Assembly (NCBI RefSeq): GCF_001645685.2
Contig: NZ_CP017080.1
Coordinates: 3,649,051 to 3,713,050, forward strand
Source of the DNA: Peribacillus muralis
GTDB lineage: Bacteria; Bacillota; Bacilli; Bacillales; DSM-1321
Length of the DNA stretch: 64,000 bases
Direction: 5' to 3'
Made by a program: the position numbers and the translations under genes. The notes under the pieces were generated by a model, which saw only the letters and a program-made list of their open reading frames with translations, was not told where the DNA came from and did no database searches. Of the stretch, positions 7,901-15,477 are shown piece by piece; positions within the stretch are counted from its first letter, which is position 1, and the number at the start of each line of letters is the position of its first letter.

Positions 7901-7931
7901 AAAAACAGCACCCTAAGAAAGAGTACTGTTC
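7901..7931 (-). terminator. Attenuator of the preQ1 riboswitch (transporter leader)
   Basis: Minus-strand stem AACAGTACTCT / AGGGTGCTGTT (two G-U pairs) with a short loop, followed by TTTTTT. It starts two bases after the aptamer. Confidence 0.9.
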
Positions 7932-7932
7932 T

Positions 7933-7967
7933 CCTTAGTTTTTTTGAGAGGGTAGCTAGAACCTCTT
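7933..7967 (-). promoter_or_regulatory. preQ1-I riboswitch aptamer (copy 1)
   Basis: Minus-strand sequence AGAGGTTCTAGCTACCCTCT followed by C, an A run and ACTAAGG. This is the class I preQ1 fold: P1 AGAGG/CCTCT, the conserved TTCTAGCTA loop, and the A-rich tail that forms the pseudoknot. It sits just before an attenuator. Confidence 0.95.
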
Positions 7968-7997
7968 CCGCCGAGCGGATCATTATTTTCCTTTTTT

Positions 7998-8026
7998 ATC
8001 GTAGCTTGAAAATGATTGGAAATCAA
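7998..8026 (-). promoter_or_regulatory. SigA promoter of the queuosine-precursor transporter
   Basis: Minus strand -35 TTGATT (8026-8021), 17-base spacer, -10 TACGAT (8003-7998). The same boxes, spacing and half the spacer sequence precede the second preQ1 riboswitch at 12.4 kb. Confidence 0.8.
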
Positions 8027-8042
8027 GCAGTTTCCAGCTAGC

Positions 8043-8361
8043 TTAAAAAATGATGATACTCTGAAAGATGGGGACAAGACGATTACCTTAAAATATGATG
8101 AATACGCAGCCGAGGTCATGATTACTGTACCGGAAATCGAGGAAAAAAGGAAAATCACATTTTCTTGGGGAAACGATGGTTACCATCCTGTTAGAAGAAG
8201 TGGGTGCCCCAAGCACGAACGAATCAGGTTTGAAAGCCGATGACCCCGAGATCCTAAGCAAAATGATCGGCCAAAAAGAAGGGTGGGTATATACATTCAC
8301 TTGCTTAAAGGGCCATCTGGAAAATGGCGTGCATACATTGTGGGCGTCCATCGTTTTTTAA
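8043..8361 (+). pseudogene. Remnant of an SRPBCC/AHSA1-family gene, 5' end missing and frameshifted
   Basis: The C-terminal two thirds of an activator-of-Hsp90-ATPase-like (SRPBCC) protein can be read in two frames. The first runs LKNDDTLKDGDKTITLKYDE... to KRKITFSWGNDG at about 8176. After a frameshift the second gives VTILLEEVGAPSTNESGLKA... and ends with MIGQKEGWVYTFTCLKGHLE then a stop at 8361. The joined peptide has the family hallmark W at the end of strand 4 and the GW...CL...LE C-terminal helix. The usual first ~60 residues are absent and the region before holds the transporter's promoter. It is a decayed gene, not a working one. Confidence 0.75.
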
Positions 8362-8391
8362 CATGGACTCATGGATTTGAGTCCATCACTT

Positions 8392-8585
8392 TTAGATACC
8401 TTCCAGGTTACCATCATCCGCTTCATCCCCAATGAGCATGAATTCAGTTGATAGTACTCGATTTCCTGGATGCACGATAAATATGTCTACTAGAGGGTCA
8501 GTTTTTTTAAAAAATGGGCGAGCGAATAAAAAAAAACCGTCAATACGAAGATTATTGAAGATAATATTCCTAATTTCTTTTTCAT
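8392..8585 (-). pseudogene. Short exported-protein gene broken by a homopolymer frameshift
   Basis: From ATG at 8585 (ribosome site GAGGAAAGAGA) the minus strand encodes MKKKLGILSSIIFVLTVFFY, a good signal-anchor, but stops at 8490. A one-base shift at the A run near 8505-8510 continues a clean frame: DPLVDIFIVHPGNRVLSTEF, then MLIGDEADDGNLEGI and a stop at 8392. The joined product would be about 63 residues. It begins 30 bases after the end of the exported protein gene at 8616 and was probably co-transcribed with it. A sequencing error in the homopolymer is the alternative. Family not recognised. Confidence 0.5.
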
Positions 8586-8615
8586 ATTAGTCTCTTTCCT
8601 CCAATTTCAATATCC

Positions 8616-9215
8616 TCATTTTATCATATAAGGGTGATGATGGAATTGGATTGAATCGATTATGGGTTCCTTTTTTTCTGTTACCGACACGTTCATATCT
8701 CCCATGAATTGATCATGTACATATAGCTGTAAAGTCCAAATGCCGGTTTCATTAAATGTTAAAACCGTGGTCGCCATGGATACAGGAACATCAATGCATT
8801 CGCTATCAAAGCTGACTGGTTGCGGCGTATACGCTTTAGGTAATTCTTTGATGGGCGTTTTTATATTGATCAATACCCCTTTAGCTGAATGGCTTATTCC
8901 ATCAGCATGAGTGGCCGTTACCTCTAGTTCGCCTAAGGGAATTTCTTCACCATTTCTCCAAAACAGCCATTCCAATACGATTTCCTGATCCACTAATAAG
9001 GGTTTATCCATATAGCCGAATTTTCGCTCCGTCCCCCTTAACACATGCAGCAGCATCACATCTTTCACTTTTTCTGTTATCGTGAATGTTTTTGACGCAT
9101 TTAATGGATCGTAAGCGAATCCATCATCTTCAATACTCCATTCAGCATCGGCGTCGTTAGGAATTGATAAACCAACAAGCAGGAACAGAAATATAACAGC
9201 ATGTTGTAATTTCAT
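8616..9215 (-). CDS. Exported protein with an immunoglobulin-like beta fold, unknown function
   Basis: A 199-residue protein. The start ATG at 9215 follows AAAGGAGACC; an upstream in-frame ATG lacks a site. The N-terminus MKLQHAVIFLFLLVGLSIPN followed by DADAEW is a signal peptide with a likely signal peptidase cut after ADA. The rest is mostly beta strands, with alternating patterns such as LEVTATHADGISHSAKGVLI and ETGIWTLQLYVHDQFMGDMN, typical of Ig-like or FixH/YtkA-type extracellular domains. It ends in a His-rich tail (FHHHPYMIK). I do not recognise a named family. The small signal-peptide gene downstream is broken. Confidence 0.75.
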   Translation of the reverse strand: MKLQHAVIFLFLLVGLSIPNDADAEWSIEDDGFAYDPLNASKTFTITEKVKDVMLLHVLRGTERKFGYMDKPLLVDQEIVLEWLFWRNGEEIPLGELEVTATHADGISHSAKGVLINIKTPIKELPKAYTPQPVSFDSECIDVPVSMATTVLTFNETGIWTLQLYVHDQFMGDMNVSVTEKKEPIIDSIQFHHHPYMIK

Positions 9216-9340
9216 AGGTCTCCTTTCTAGGCTCAACGTTTACTATGTTAGACGAGGCAGGCAAGCTTTAGTTACATATATATGGAAATCTTTGCAACGC
9301 TCCGTCATTTGACAGTTTATAACAAATGGGTTATATTTTA

Positions 9341-9356
9341 ATTGACCATTGGTTAA
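9341..9356. promoter_or_regulatory. TetR operator 1
   Basis: ATTGACCATTGGTTAAT contains TGACCATTGGTTA, one mismatch from the perfect palindrome found again at 9953. It lies 20 bases before the tetR-type start, where it would cover the promoter. Confidence 0.75.
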
Positions 9357-9375
9357 TAAATAAGGAGGTGCTCTG

Positions 9376-9945
9376 ATGTCACCAAGGAAATCGGCAGATA
9401 AAGAATTATCAAAGGAAATGATTCTGAAGGAAGCTAGACACCTTTTTGCCACCGTCGGGTATTCGAGCGTTTCCATGAGGCAATTGGCGAAAACATTGAA
9501 TTGCAGTCACGGAGCCATTTATTATCATTTTAAAAATAAGGCAGAAATCTTTTATGGCTTGGTGAAATCGGATTTTTTCGCTTTAAATCTCTTAATCGAT
9601 GAAATCCTGCTGTCCGACAATCTCCCTCAGCAAAAATTGGAAAAGGTCTTATTGTGCTTTATCGAATTCGGCTTGACTCAGCAAAATCATTATTCCATCA
9701 TGTTTCTATCCAAGGAAAAGGAAATTCAGCATTTATTGCAAATCGATTCTACCAAGACCTATGAAAAGCTTATCCAGTCGATGGCAGAACTGACCGATCA
9801 TAAACTCGACCCTGCGTCCATTTGGTCCATTTTCCTTTCTCTGCACGGCTTTATCACCTTTTATATCAATACCGATCTATCCTTCCAAGATGTAAAGGGT
9901 TTAGCGCAATTCCACGTAAAAAACATCACGAAGAATATTTTATAA
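9376..9945 (+). CDS. TetR/AcrR-family transcriptional repressor
   Basis: A 189-residue regulator. The N-terminal helix-turn-helix is canonical: MILKEARHLFATVGYSSVSM then RQLAKTLNCSHGAIYYHFKN KAEIFYGLV (residues about 15-60). The C-terminal half is a helical ligand-binding domain with no recognisable ligand. AAGGAGGTG precedes the ATG. Near-identical palindromes flank the gene at 9341 and 9953, so it very likely represses itself and the DUF4260 gene downstream, 43 bases away. Confidence 0.92.
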   Translation: MSPRKSADKELSKEMILKEARHLFATVGYSSVSMRQLAKTLNCSHGAIYYHFKNKAEIFYGLVKSDFFALNLLIDEILLSDNLPQQKLEKVLLCFIEFGLTQQNHYSIMFLSKEKEIQHLLQIDSTKTYEKLIQSMAELTDHKLDPASIWSIFLSLHGFITFYINTDLSFQDVKGLAQFHVKNITKNIL

Positions 9946-9952
9946 ATAACAC

Positions 9953-9965
9953 TGACCATTGGTCA
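9953..9965. promoter_or_regulatory. TetR operator 2
   Basis: Perfect 13-base palindrome TGACCATTGGTCA between the tetR-type gene and DUF4260. Confidence 0.8.
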
Positions 9966-9988
9966 ATTAACCTTCAGGAGGCTTGAAT

Positions 9989-10336
9989 ATGGTAAAGAAA
10001 CTTCTCCATACCGAAGGGCTCATAATCTTTTTCGCCATGGTTTATGTGTATTCCTTATACGATTTCAGCTGGTGGATGTTCCTTTTGTTGCTTTTTTCCC
10101 CTGATGTTTCGATGGTGGCCTATCTGTTTGATGAACATGCAGGAGCAAAGGTTTATAACGTATTCCATACCTATACCCTCCCTATATTTCTGATCCTGTC
10201 GGCCATTTATTTAAGGCTGGATAACCTGTTGATGATCGGATTAATTTGGACGGCGCATATCGGCATGGATCGTTTTTTGGGCTATGGGCTTAAATACGCC
10301 ACTTCATTCAAAGCTACACATATACAAAGAGTTTAA
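9989..10336 (+). CDS. DUF4260 family membrane protein
   Basis: A 115-residue protein with about four hydrophobic segments. It contains the conserved features of DUF4260: LLHTEGLIIFFAMVYVYSLY at the N-terminus, LLLFSPDVSMVAYLFDEHAG in the middle, NVFHTY, and WTAHIGMDRFLGYGLKYATS before the C-terminus. The function of this family is unknown. The conserved Asp, His and Arg residues in or near the membrane suggest binding or catalysis at the membrane. AGGAGG lies 7 bases before the ATG at 9989. The upstream palindrome places it under the TetR protein. Confidence 0.9.
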   Translation: MVKKLLHTEGLIIFFAMVYVYSLYDFSWWMFLLLLFSPDVSMVAYLFDEHAGAKVYNVFHTYTLPIFLILSAIYLRLDNLLMIGLIWTAHIGMDRFLGYGLKYATSFKATHIQRV

Positions 10337-10342
10337 GAGAAA

Positions 10343-10370
10343 AGGCAGTGTGAATATGCTTCACACTGCC
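10343..10370. terminator. Convergent terminator between DUF4260 and queE
   Basis: Stem GGCAGTGTGAA / TTCACACTGCC with a 6-base loop, between two convergent genes. Confidence 0.8.
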
Positions 10371-10379
10371 TCCTCTTCT

Positions 10380-11108
10380 TTACACGCCCCGCTTGTTGCC
10401 CCATATATAGGTATGCAGCTGCGGCAGAACCTTCACGTCATTCAATTCATCATCGGCTATCACTTTATCGATCAGCTCTTCATATTTTTTCAATAATCGG
10501 CCTATCAATTGCTGATCATCAGCCGTCCTGCTGTCGTCATTGCCGACCTGCAGATAAAAAGGAATGCCAGGGTACCTTCCATGTATACGTTTGGCATACT
10601 GGTAATCTTCTTCATTAAAGACGACGATTTTCAATGAAACATGATTGTTAGGGTTTCCGTCGGCAAGGTTCTCCATGATTCGATCGAGCACCGTAAAATC
10701 CGTGTTCATTCCGGAGCTCGGGGGCTTAGGTGATAAAGTCAATTCATCAATATCGAGAAACCAATCCTGCCAACGGCTGCCTTGTGTTTCGACACCGATT
10801 TTCATTTCATGCTCGTGCAGCAAGGCGATCAAACCGTTTAGATTTTTCAAAAGTGCAGGATTCCCTCCAGATATGGTCACGAAGGAAAAAGCCGAACCAC
10901 CAATTCGCTTCAGCTCATCCCAAATTTCTTCTGCGGTCATTTGGACGGTATCTTCCTTCCCTGATCCATCCCAGGTAAAGGCTGAATCACACCAAGAACA
11001 GGAATAATCGCAGCCAGCAGTCCGGACGAACATCGTCTTTTGACCAATGACCATTCCCTCACCTTGGATGGTCGGGCCGAAGATTTCCATTACCGGAAGC
11101 TTACTCAC
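10380..11108 (-). CDS. queE: 7-carboxy-7-deazaguanine synthase QueE
   Basis: Radical-SAM enzyme that turns 6-carboxy-tetrahydropterin into 7-carboxy-7-deazaguanine, the third dedicated step to preQ0. The cluster-binding motif is CDYSCSWC (Cys33, 37, 40), preceded by the signature EIFGPTIQGEGMVIGQKTMF. Length is 242, as in B. subtilis. I choose the GTG at 11108, whose codon overlaps the queD stop and which has GGGAG 10 bases upstream; longer in-frame starts would overlap queD by 68 bases. It is the last gene of queC-queD-queE here; queF is not in the window. Confidence 0.94.
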   Translation of the reverse strand: MSKLPVMEIFGPTIQGEGMVIGQKTMFVRTAGCDYSCSWCDSAFTWDGSGKEDTVQMTAEEIWDELKRIGGSAFSFVTISGGNPALLKNLNGLIALLHEHEMKIGVETQGSRWQDWFLDIDELTLSPKPPSSGMNTDFTVLDRIMENLADGNPNNHVSLKIVVFNEEDYQYAKRIHGRYPGIPFYLQVGNDDSRTADDQQLIGRLLKKYEELIDKVIADDELNDVKVLPQLHTYIWGNKRGV

Positions 11109-11574
11109 TTTCCATCCACTCCCGTCTGGCCTCAGCATAACTGGTCGGTGTTTCATAGAGGCGGACAAATTCGACTCTTGCCCCCTGATAATCCTTTAAC
11201 GAAAGGGCTTCGGCCATTTTTTCATATATCCAGACAACCATATTTTCAGCTGTTGTATTCATGGGCGGCAGCGTTTCGTTCAAATAACGGTGATCGAGGT
11301 GGATTTCAATCTCATTTTTCCATATTTCCTTCATATCACCGAAATCCATCATCAAACCTCGTGAATCCGTGTATCCGCTCACTCCAAAGATGACCTTATA
11401 TGTGTGACCATGAAGATTCTTGCATTTCCCCTCATAGTCGTGCAGATGGTGTGCTGCGTCAAAAGTGAATTCCTTGCTGACCAATACCCGTTTCTTTGTA
11501 TAGTTCAGCTGGCTGCGCTGTATATCTTCATCTATTTTTTGAAGCTTATCGACGATTGTAAAGCCATACATCAT
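11101..11574 (-). CDS. queD: 6-carboxy-5,6,7,8-tetrahydropterin synthase QueD
   Basis: Zinc enzyme of 157 residues that converts dihydroneopterin triphosphate to 6-carboxy-tetrahydropterin. The zinc His residues are in FDAAHHL and LHGHTY, and the active-site Cys is in GKCKNLHG. The acid motif is DFGDMKEIW, and LDHRYLNE and PTAEN-like [10 protein letters not shown] follow. It overlaps queC by 4 bases (ATGA) and queE by 8, showing tight translational coupling. Confidence 0.95.
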   Translation of the reverse strand: MMYGFTIVDKLQKIDEDIQRSQLNYTKKRVLVSKEFTFDAAHHLHDYEGKCKNLHGHTYKVIFGVSGYTDSRGLMMDFGDMKEIWKNEIEIHLDHRYLNETLPPMNTTAENMVVWIYEKMAEALSLKDYQGARVEFVRLYETPTSYAEARREWMESE

Positions 11575-12236
11575 GAGAGGTCCCCCCGTCTGCTTACATA
11601 GTCGTCCAGTCCTTTTTGGCGCAGCTTACAGGCAGGACATTCTCCACAGCCGTCAGATATGACGCCATTATAGCAAGTAAGCGTCTTGTCACGGACGAAT
11701 TCAAACGCGCCAAGCTGATCTGCAAGCTCCCACGTTTCTTCTTTATTCAGCCACATAAGCGGCGTATCAATTACGAATGACTGGTCCATCGACAAGTTCA
11801 AGGTTACGTTCATCGATTTAACGAATACATCTCGACAGTCCGGATAACCGCTGAAATCCGTTTCACAGACACCTGTGACAATATGTTTAGCCCCAATCTG
11901 GCTGGCAAGCACCCCGGCAAATGAAAGGAACAGCAAGTTCCTCCCAGGGACGAACGTTGATGGCAATTCGCCGTCTTCACCGTCCTCCACTGCAATGTCA
12001 CTTCTCGTCAGCGCATTGGGCGCCAGCTGGTTCAGCAGCGACATGTCAAGGATATGATGGTTGATGCCCAGCTCCTTGGCGATCTGTTGGGCGCATTCGA
12101 TTTCCAAGCTGTGCCGCTGATTATAATCGAACGTCACCGCCTCCACTTCCTCGAATCTTTCCATTGCCCAAAACAGACATGTCGTACTGTCCTGCCCTCC
12201 GCTAAATACAACCACTGCCTTTTCTTTCTTGTTCAT
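11571..12236 (-). CDS. queC: 7-cyano-7-deazaguanine synthase QueC
   Basis: ATP- and ammonia-dependent enzyme that makes preQ0 from 7-carboxy-7-deazaguanine. The PP-loop is FSGGQDST (residues about 11-18) and the C-terminal zinc site is [19 protein letters not shown]. It has 221 residues, close to B. subtilis QueC. The start is the ATG at 12236 with AAAGGAG 10 bases upstream; an apparent longer frame would begin inside the riboswitch terminator. First gene of queCDE, controlled by the preQ1 riboswitch upstream. Confidence 0.95.
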   Translation of the reverse strand: MNKKEKAVVVFSGGQDSTTCLFWAMERFEEVEAVTFDYNQRHSLEIECAQQIAKELGINHHILDMSLLNQLAPNALTRSDIAVEDGEDGELPSTFVPGRNLLFLSFAGVLASQIGAKHIVTGVCETDFSGYPDCRDVFVKSMNVTLNLSMDQSFVIDTPLMWLNKEETWELADQLGAFEFVRDKTLTCYNGVISDGCGECPACKLRQKGLDDYVSRRGDLS

Positions 12237-12260
12237 TTCTATAAAACTCCTTTTTACGGA

Positions 12261-12292
12261 AAAAAACAGCACCCTAAGAATAGAGTACTGTT
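12261..12292 (-). terminator. Attenuator of the preQ1 riboswitch (queC leader)
   Basis: Minus-strand stem AAACAGTACTCT / AGGGTGCTGTTT followed by TTTTT, nearly the same as the attenuator at 7901. Confidence 0.9.
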
Positions 12293-12295
12293 TCT

Positions 12296-12330
12296 CCTTA
12301 GTTTTTTTGAGAGGGTAGCTAGAACCTCTT
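12296..12330 (-). promoter_or_regulatory. preQ1-I riboswitch aptamer (copy 2)
   Basis: Minus-strand AGAGGTTCTAGCTACCCTCT, then C, an A run and ACTAAGG, identical to copy 1 at 7933-7967. It controls queCDE. A small stem CCGCATTATGGCGG (12331-12344) precedes it. Confidence 0.95.
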
Positions 12331-12366
12331 CCGCCATAATGCGGAATATGCTATTTTTCCTAATTA

Positions 12367-12395
12367 ATCGTAACTTGAAAACGGGAAGAAATCAA
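12367..12395 (-). promoter_or_regulatory. SigA promoter of queCDE
   Basis: Minus strand -35 TTGATT, 17-base spacer, -10 TACGAT, with the spacer ending TTTTCAAG as in the promoter at 7998-8026. Confidence 0.8.
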
Positions 12396-12439
12396 GATGT
12401 TTATAAATGGAGCAACTGGACCATTTCATACGATCCAAT

Positions 12440-12466
12440 TAACATATTTCATTATTTTCCGATAAA
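12440..12466 (+). promoter_or_regulatory. Candidate SigD promoter of the chemoreceptor gene
   Basis: TAAC, 15-base spacer, CCGATAAA, close to the motility sigma factor consensus TAAA-N14-16-GCCGATAA. It lies 38 bases before the TTG start of a methyl-accepting chemotaxis gene. Confidence 0.6.
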
Positions 12467-12503
12467 TAAGTGAACAAACTTATTGATAAAGGGGTCCATT
12501 CAT

Positions 12504-14183
12504 TTGAGAAGCATTAGAGGAAAGATATTGGTGTCATTTTCACTCATCATATCATTATGTATCATCTTAGGAGCATTCAATATTTATAGCAGCAACAAGT
12601 CACTTGTACATTCGCAGGATATCATTGAAAGGGAGCTGCCCCTTCTGATCGAGAACGAAAAGCTGCTGAATAATCTCTCGCAAAGGACGGCGTTCGCAAG
12701 AGCTTATATTTTATACGGCGACGAAAGCTATAAAGACAAGTTCTTACAATATACCGAAGATAGCCAAAACATCCAGGACAATCTCTTGACCTTAAACGAC
12801 TCGGAAAAAGCGAAGGATCTGATCGAGAAAAGCGTGGATTGGAAAACGATGATTGTCGATCGGGTGTTCCCACAATATGAAAAAGGAAATGAAGAACGTG
12901 CAAAAGAAATCCTTAAAAACGAAGTGGCGCCGATAAGCAATGAGGTAATGGAAGGCTTTAAGGGTCTTGCTTCGGAACAAGAGGAATTGATCGAAGCTTC
13001 AGGCGAAACCGTCATGGCCAGTGCGAAGTCAGTCAAGACGACAAGTATCATCATATCCATTGCCGTCGTCATCATTGGCGTGCTGCTCGCGGTCGTCACG
13101 GCCCACCTCATTACCGTCCCCCTTCTTAAAATCAGGGATAGGATGAAATTGGTGGCAGCTGGAGAGTTAAACCACGAGCCGCTGGAACGCAAATCAAATG
13201 ATGAAATCGGCGAATTAACGGAATCTGCCAATCAAATGCAGAATAACCTGCGTGAAACGATCGAAAAAATGCTGGATGTATCCGAATCCGTATCCACCCA
13301 AAGCCAAGACCTGACCCAATCAGCTCATGAAGGGCAACAGGGCAGCAGGCAGATAGCGACCACGATGCATGAACTTTCGGAGGGCTCGGACTCGCAAGCC
13401 AACCGGGCAACGGAAATGGTTCGCATGATGGAGGATTTCACCAGCAAAATCGAACAGGCCCATCATGCTGGCGGCGCGGTATTCATGAGTTCAAACGAAA
13501 TCCTTTCCCTTACGAAGGAAGGAAGCATTCTGATGCGCAGCTCCGTGCAGCAAATGAATACGATCGATACCATCGTCAAAAATGCCGTCGAGCAGGTGAA
13601 AGGGCTGGATTCCCAATCACAGCAAATCTCGCAGCTCGTTCAGGTCATCAAGGACATTTCCAACCAAACCAACTTATTGGCATTGAATGCCGCCATAGAA
13701 GCTGCCCGTGCCGGCGAACATGGCAAGGGATTTGCCGTCGTCGCGGATGAAGTCCGAAAACTCGCTGAAGAGGTCACACATTCCGTAGGGGATATTACCG
13801 AAATTGCAGGCACGATACAAACTGGTTCAAAAAACGTCGTCCGATCCTTAGAAGACGGGTATCGCCAGGTCGATGAGGGCACGAAACAAATCACCCTTAC
13901 CGGTCAAACCTTTGAAACGATCAATCGCTCAGTCGAGGATATGGGTACGAAAATCCAACATATTACAGACGAACTGACCTACATCTCTACTAATAGTAGA
14001 AACATCAATACGGCCATTGAAGACATCGCAGCCGTCTCCGAAGAATCCGCAGCAGGAATCGAGCAGGTCTCCGCATCGGCTCAGCAATCCAGCTCGGCCA
14101 TGGATGAAATCACTAATCATGCCGGCGAGCTCGCATCATCCGCTGTGCAACTGACTGAACAGGTAAAGAAGTTCCAATTATGA
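12504..14183 (+). CDS. Methyl-accepting chemotaxis protein with a four-helix-bundle sensor
   Basis: Membrane chemoreceptor of 559 residues. TM1 is at about 7-27 and TM2 at about 180-202. The periplasmic-side domain between them is all-helical (4HB type, with [20 protein letters not shown]). A HAMP domain (about 203-255, [18 protein letters not shown]) and a long coiled-coil signalling domain follow, with the hairpin tip [39 protein letters not shown]. The start is TTG at 12504, where AAAGGGG stands 9 bases upstream. The ligand cannot be predicted. A SigD-like promoter agrees with motility control. Confidence 0.92.
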   Translation: MRSIRGKILVSFSLIISLCIILGAFNIYSSNKSLVHSQDIIERELPLLIENEKLLNNLSQRTAFARAYILYGDESYKDKFLQYTEDSQNIQDNLLTLNDSEKAKDLIEKSVDWKTMIVDRVFPQYEKGNEERAKEILKNEVAPISNEVMEGFKGLASEQEELIEASGETVMASAKSVKTTSIIISIAVVIIGVLLAVVTAHLITVPLLKIRDRMKLVAAGELNHEPLERKSNDEIGELTESANQMQNNLRETIEKMLDVSESVSTQSQDLTQSAHEGQQGSRQIATTMHELSEGSDSQANRATEMVRMMEDFTSKIEQAHHAGGAVFMSSNEILSLTKEGSILMRSSVQQMNTIDTIVKNAVEQVKGLDSQSQQISQLVQVIKDISNQTNLLALNAAIEAARAGEHGKGFAVVADEVRKLAEEVTHSVGDITEIAGTIQTGSKNVVRSLEDGYRQVDEGTKQITLTGQTFETINRSVEDMGTKIQHITDELTYISTNSRNINTAIEDIAAVSEESAAGIEQVSASAQQSSSAMDEITNHAGELASSAVQLTEQVKKFQL

Positions 14184-14190
14184 CTTTAGC

Positions 14191-14225
14191 AAATTCCTGC
14201 CATTTCCAGGCAGGAATTTTCATTT
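14191..14225 (+). terminator. Terminator of the chemoreceptor gene
   Basis: Stem AAATTCCTGCC / GGCAGGAATTT with an 8-base loop, then TCATTTTTT. Confidence 0.85.
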
Positions 14226-14523
14226 TTTCCTCGACAATCGAATTGTTTCATCTCTTCCGATCCGGGGAATAAATAGAAGGTAAGCATTATCAGAATATTT
14301 AGTGTATAATGAATATACCTCAAGGAATATTCTACCCATTACAAAACCTAGGTATATGTATTGAGCAATTCAATATCACGATTTCTTACACAACGACCAC
14401 CTCCAAGACTTTATTACCATATAAATCTATCTTTTTCTCCAAAATTGTAAAATAAGGTTAATTCTCACCAGTTTTGTGTTACTATTAAACCAAGACCTTT
14501 TAACCCCACAAGGAGGAATTCAT

Positions 14524-14736
14524 ATGAAGCATCTATTTAAATTCATAGCAGAGTTTAACAAAAGGAAAGCGCTGGAACGGGAAACCGACGAATTCTTTCG
14601 CAAAGAATACGAAAGCTATATGAAACTCAATCCTGAAACCGGAGTAAAAAGGAGATTAGCTCCTATGCTTTATGTTATTGAAGGTGGTAAAAAAGGCGCC
14701 GATCACGAGATTTCCGATCGAAAGAAATCCAGTTGA
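14524..14736 (+). CDS. Small charged protein, 70 residues, unknown
   Basis: An excellent ribosome site (AAGGAGGAATTCAT) precedes the ATG, and a terminator follows at 14808, so this is a real single-gene unit. The sequence MKHLFKFIAEFNKRKALERE continues with TDEFFRKEYESYMKLNPETG and ends in a Lys/Asp/Ser-rich tail. It is soluble and mostly helical, with no Cys. I do not recognise a family. It would be too short for function prediction. Confidence 0.7.
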   Translation: MKHLFKFIAEFNKRKALERETDEFFRKEYESYMKLNPETGVKRRLAPMLYVIEGGKKGADHEISDRKKSS

Positions 14737-14807
14737 CCCCCTTTCCTAAAAAATCATTTGTGAATGACGTACTCTGACAGCTCCAGTTAAATACAATATA
14801 TAAACGA

Positions 14808-14838
14808 AAGCCCAGGAATCATTTCTGGGCTTTTTTTG
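14808..14838 (+). terminator. Terminator after the 70-residue protein gene
   Basis: Stem AAAGCCCAGA-type arm (AAAGCCCAGGA / TTCTGGGCTTT) followed by TTTTTTG. Confidence 0.88.
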
Positions 14839-14872
14839 TTTCTTCTATTAACACTATATTAATAGAAGAAAC
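14838..14872. repeat. Perfect 14-base inverted repeat next to a terminator
   Basis: GTTTCTTCTATTAA (14838-14851) and TTAATAGAAGAAAC (14859-14872) with a 7-base spacer. It is AT-rich, too far (600 bases) from capB to be a classic operator, and of unknown role. Confidence 0.6.
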
Positions 14873-15477
14873 TAGGCATTTTTTAAAAAAATTGGATTAA
14901 CTTTAGCGCATTTCATGTTTTAGGCAATCATGCACGAGGTATGACAATCGCTATTTTTTGTGTAAAAGCGCGAATAATCATAAAAAAAGAGCTGTGTTCT
15001 TTTACTCATCTTTACCCATATTCAAAAGAGTCTAAATAATTGAGTCGATGGATGCACTTTCTTACATTGAATGACAATCGAATAATTAATATTACACAAG
15101 CAGCAAATACATGGGTAAAAACAATTATCCACCTGTAATAAAGGTCACTTTCAAAGTACATTAATTATATAAATATAGTCATTAAGAATCGGGTTCAAAT
15201 ACTCATTATTTGACATTTGTTCTCTCAATATAGTGTTTCTATTACAACTGCCATATTTTAGTGTAAATAAATCAAGACATTCCACTGTTTCCATCCCTAT
15301 CTTTGTGCTCATGAAACAATAAATTCCATTAGATACTATTACACTCCTATATACATTTATTTGAAAAAACCGAGAATAACTATATTGCGATAAAAAAATT
15401 GACCCTTGCCTATTAAGTTTAAAATCATGTAGTGTGTATTCAGTAATTCAAATATGCAAAAAAAGAGAGGGTAAAAA
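14873..15477. other. Long AT-rich gene-free leader region upstream of capB
   Basis: About 600 bases without a protein-like open frame, very AT-rich, with several TTGACA/TATAAT-like words. Such long AT-rich control regions are typical for genes under H-NS-like, AbrB or multi-input control. The only candidate promoter I can place is at 15399. Confidence 0.5.
15399..15425 (+). promoter_or_regulatory. Candidate promoter of the cap operon
   Basis: TTGACC, 15-base spacer, TAAAAT. The spacer is shorter than usual, so an activator may be needed. The start codon of capB follows 53 bases later. Confidence 0.4.
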
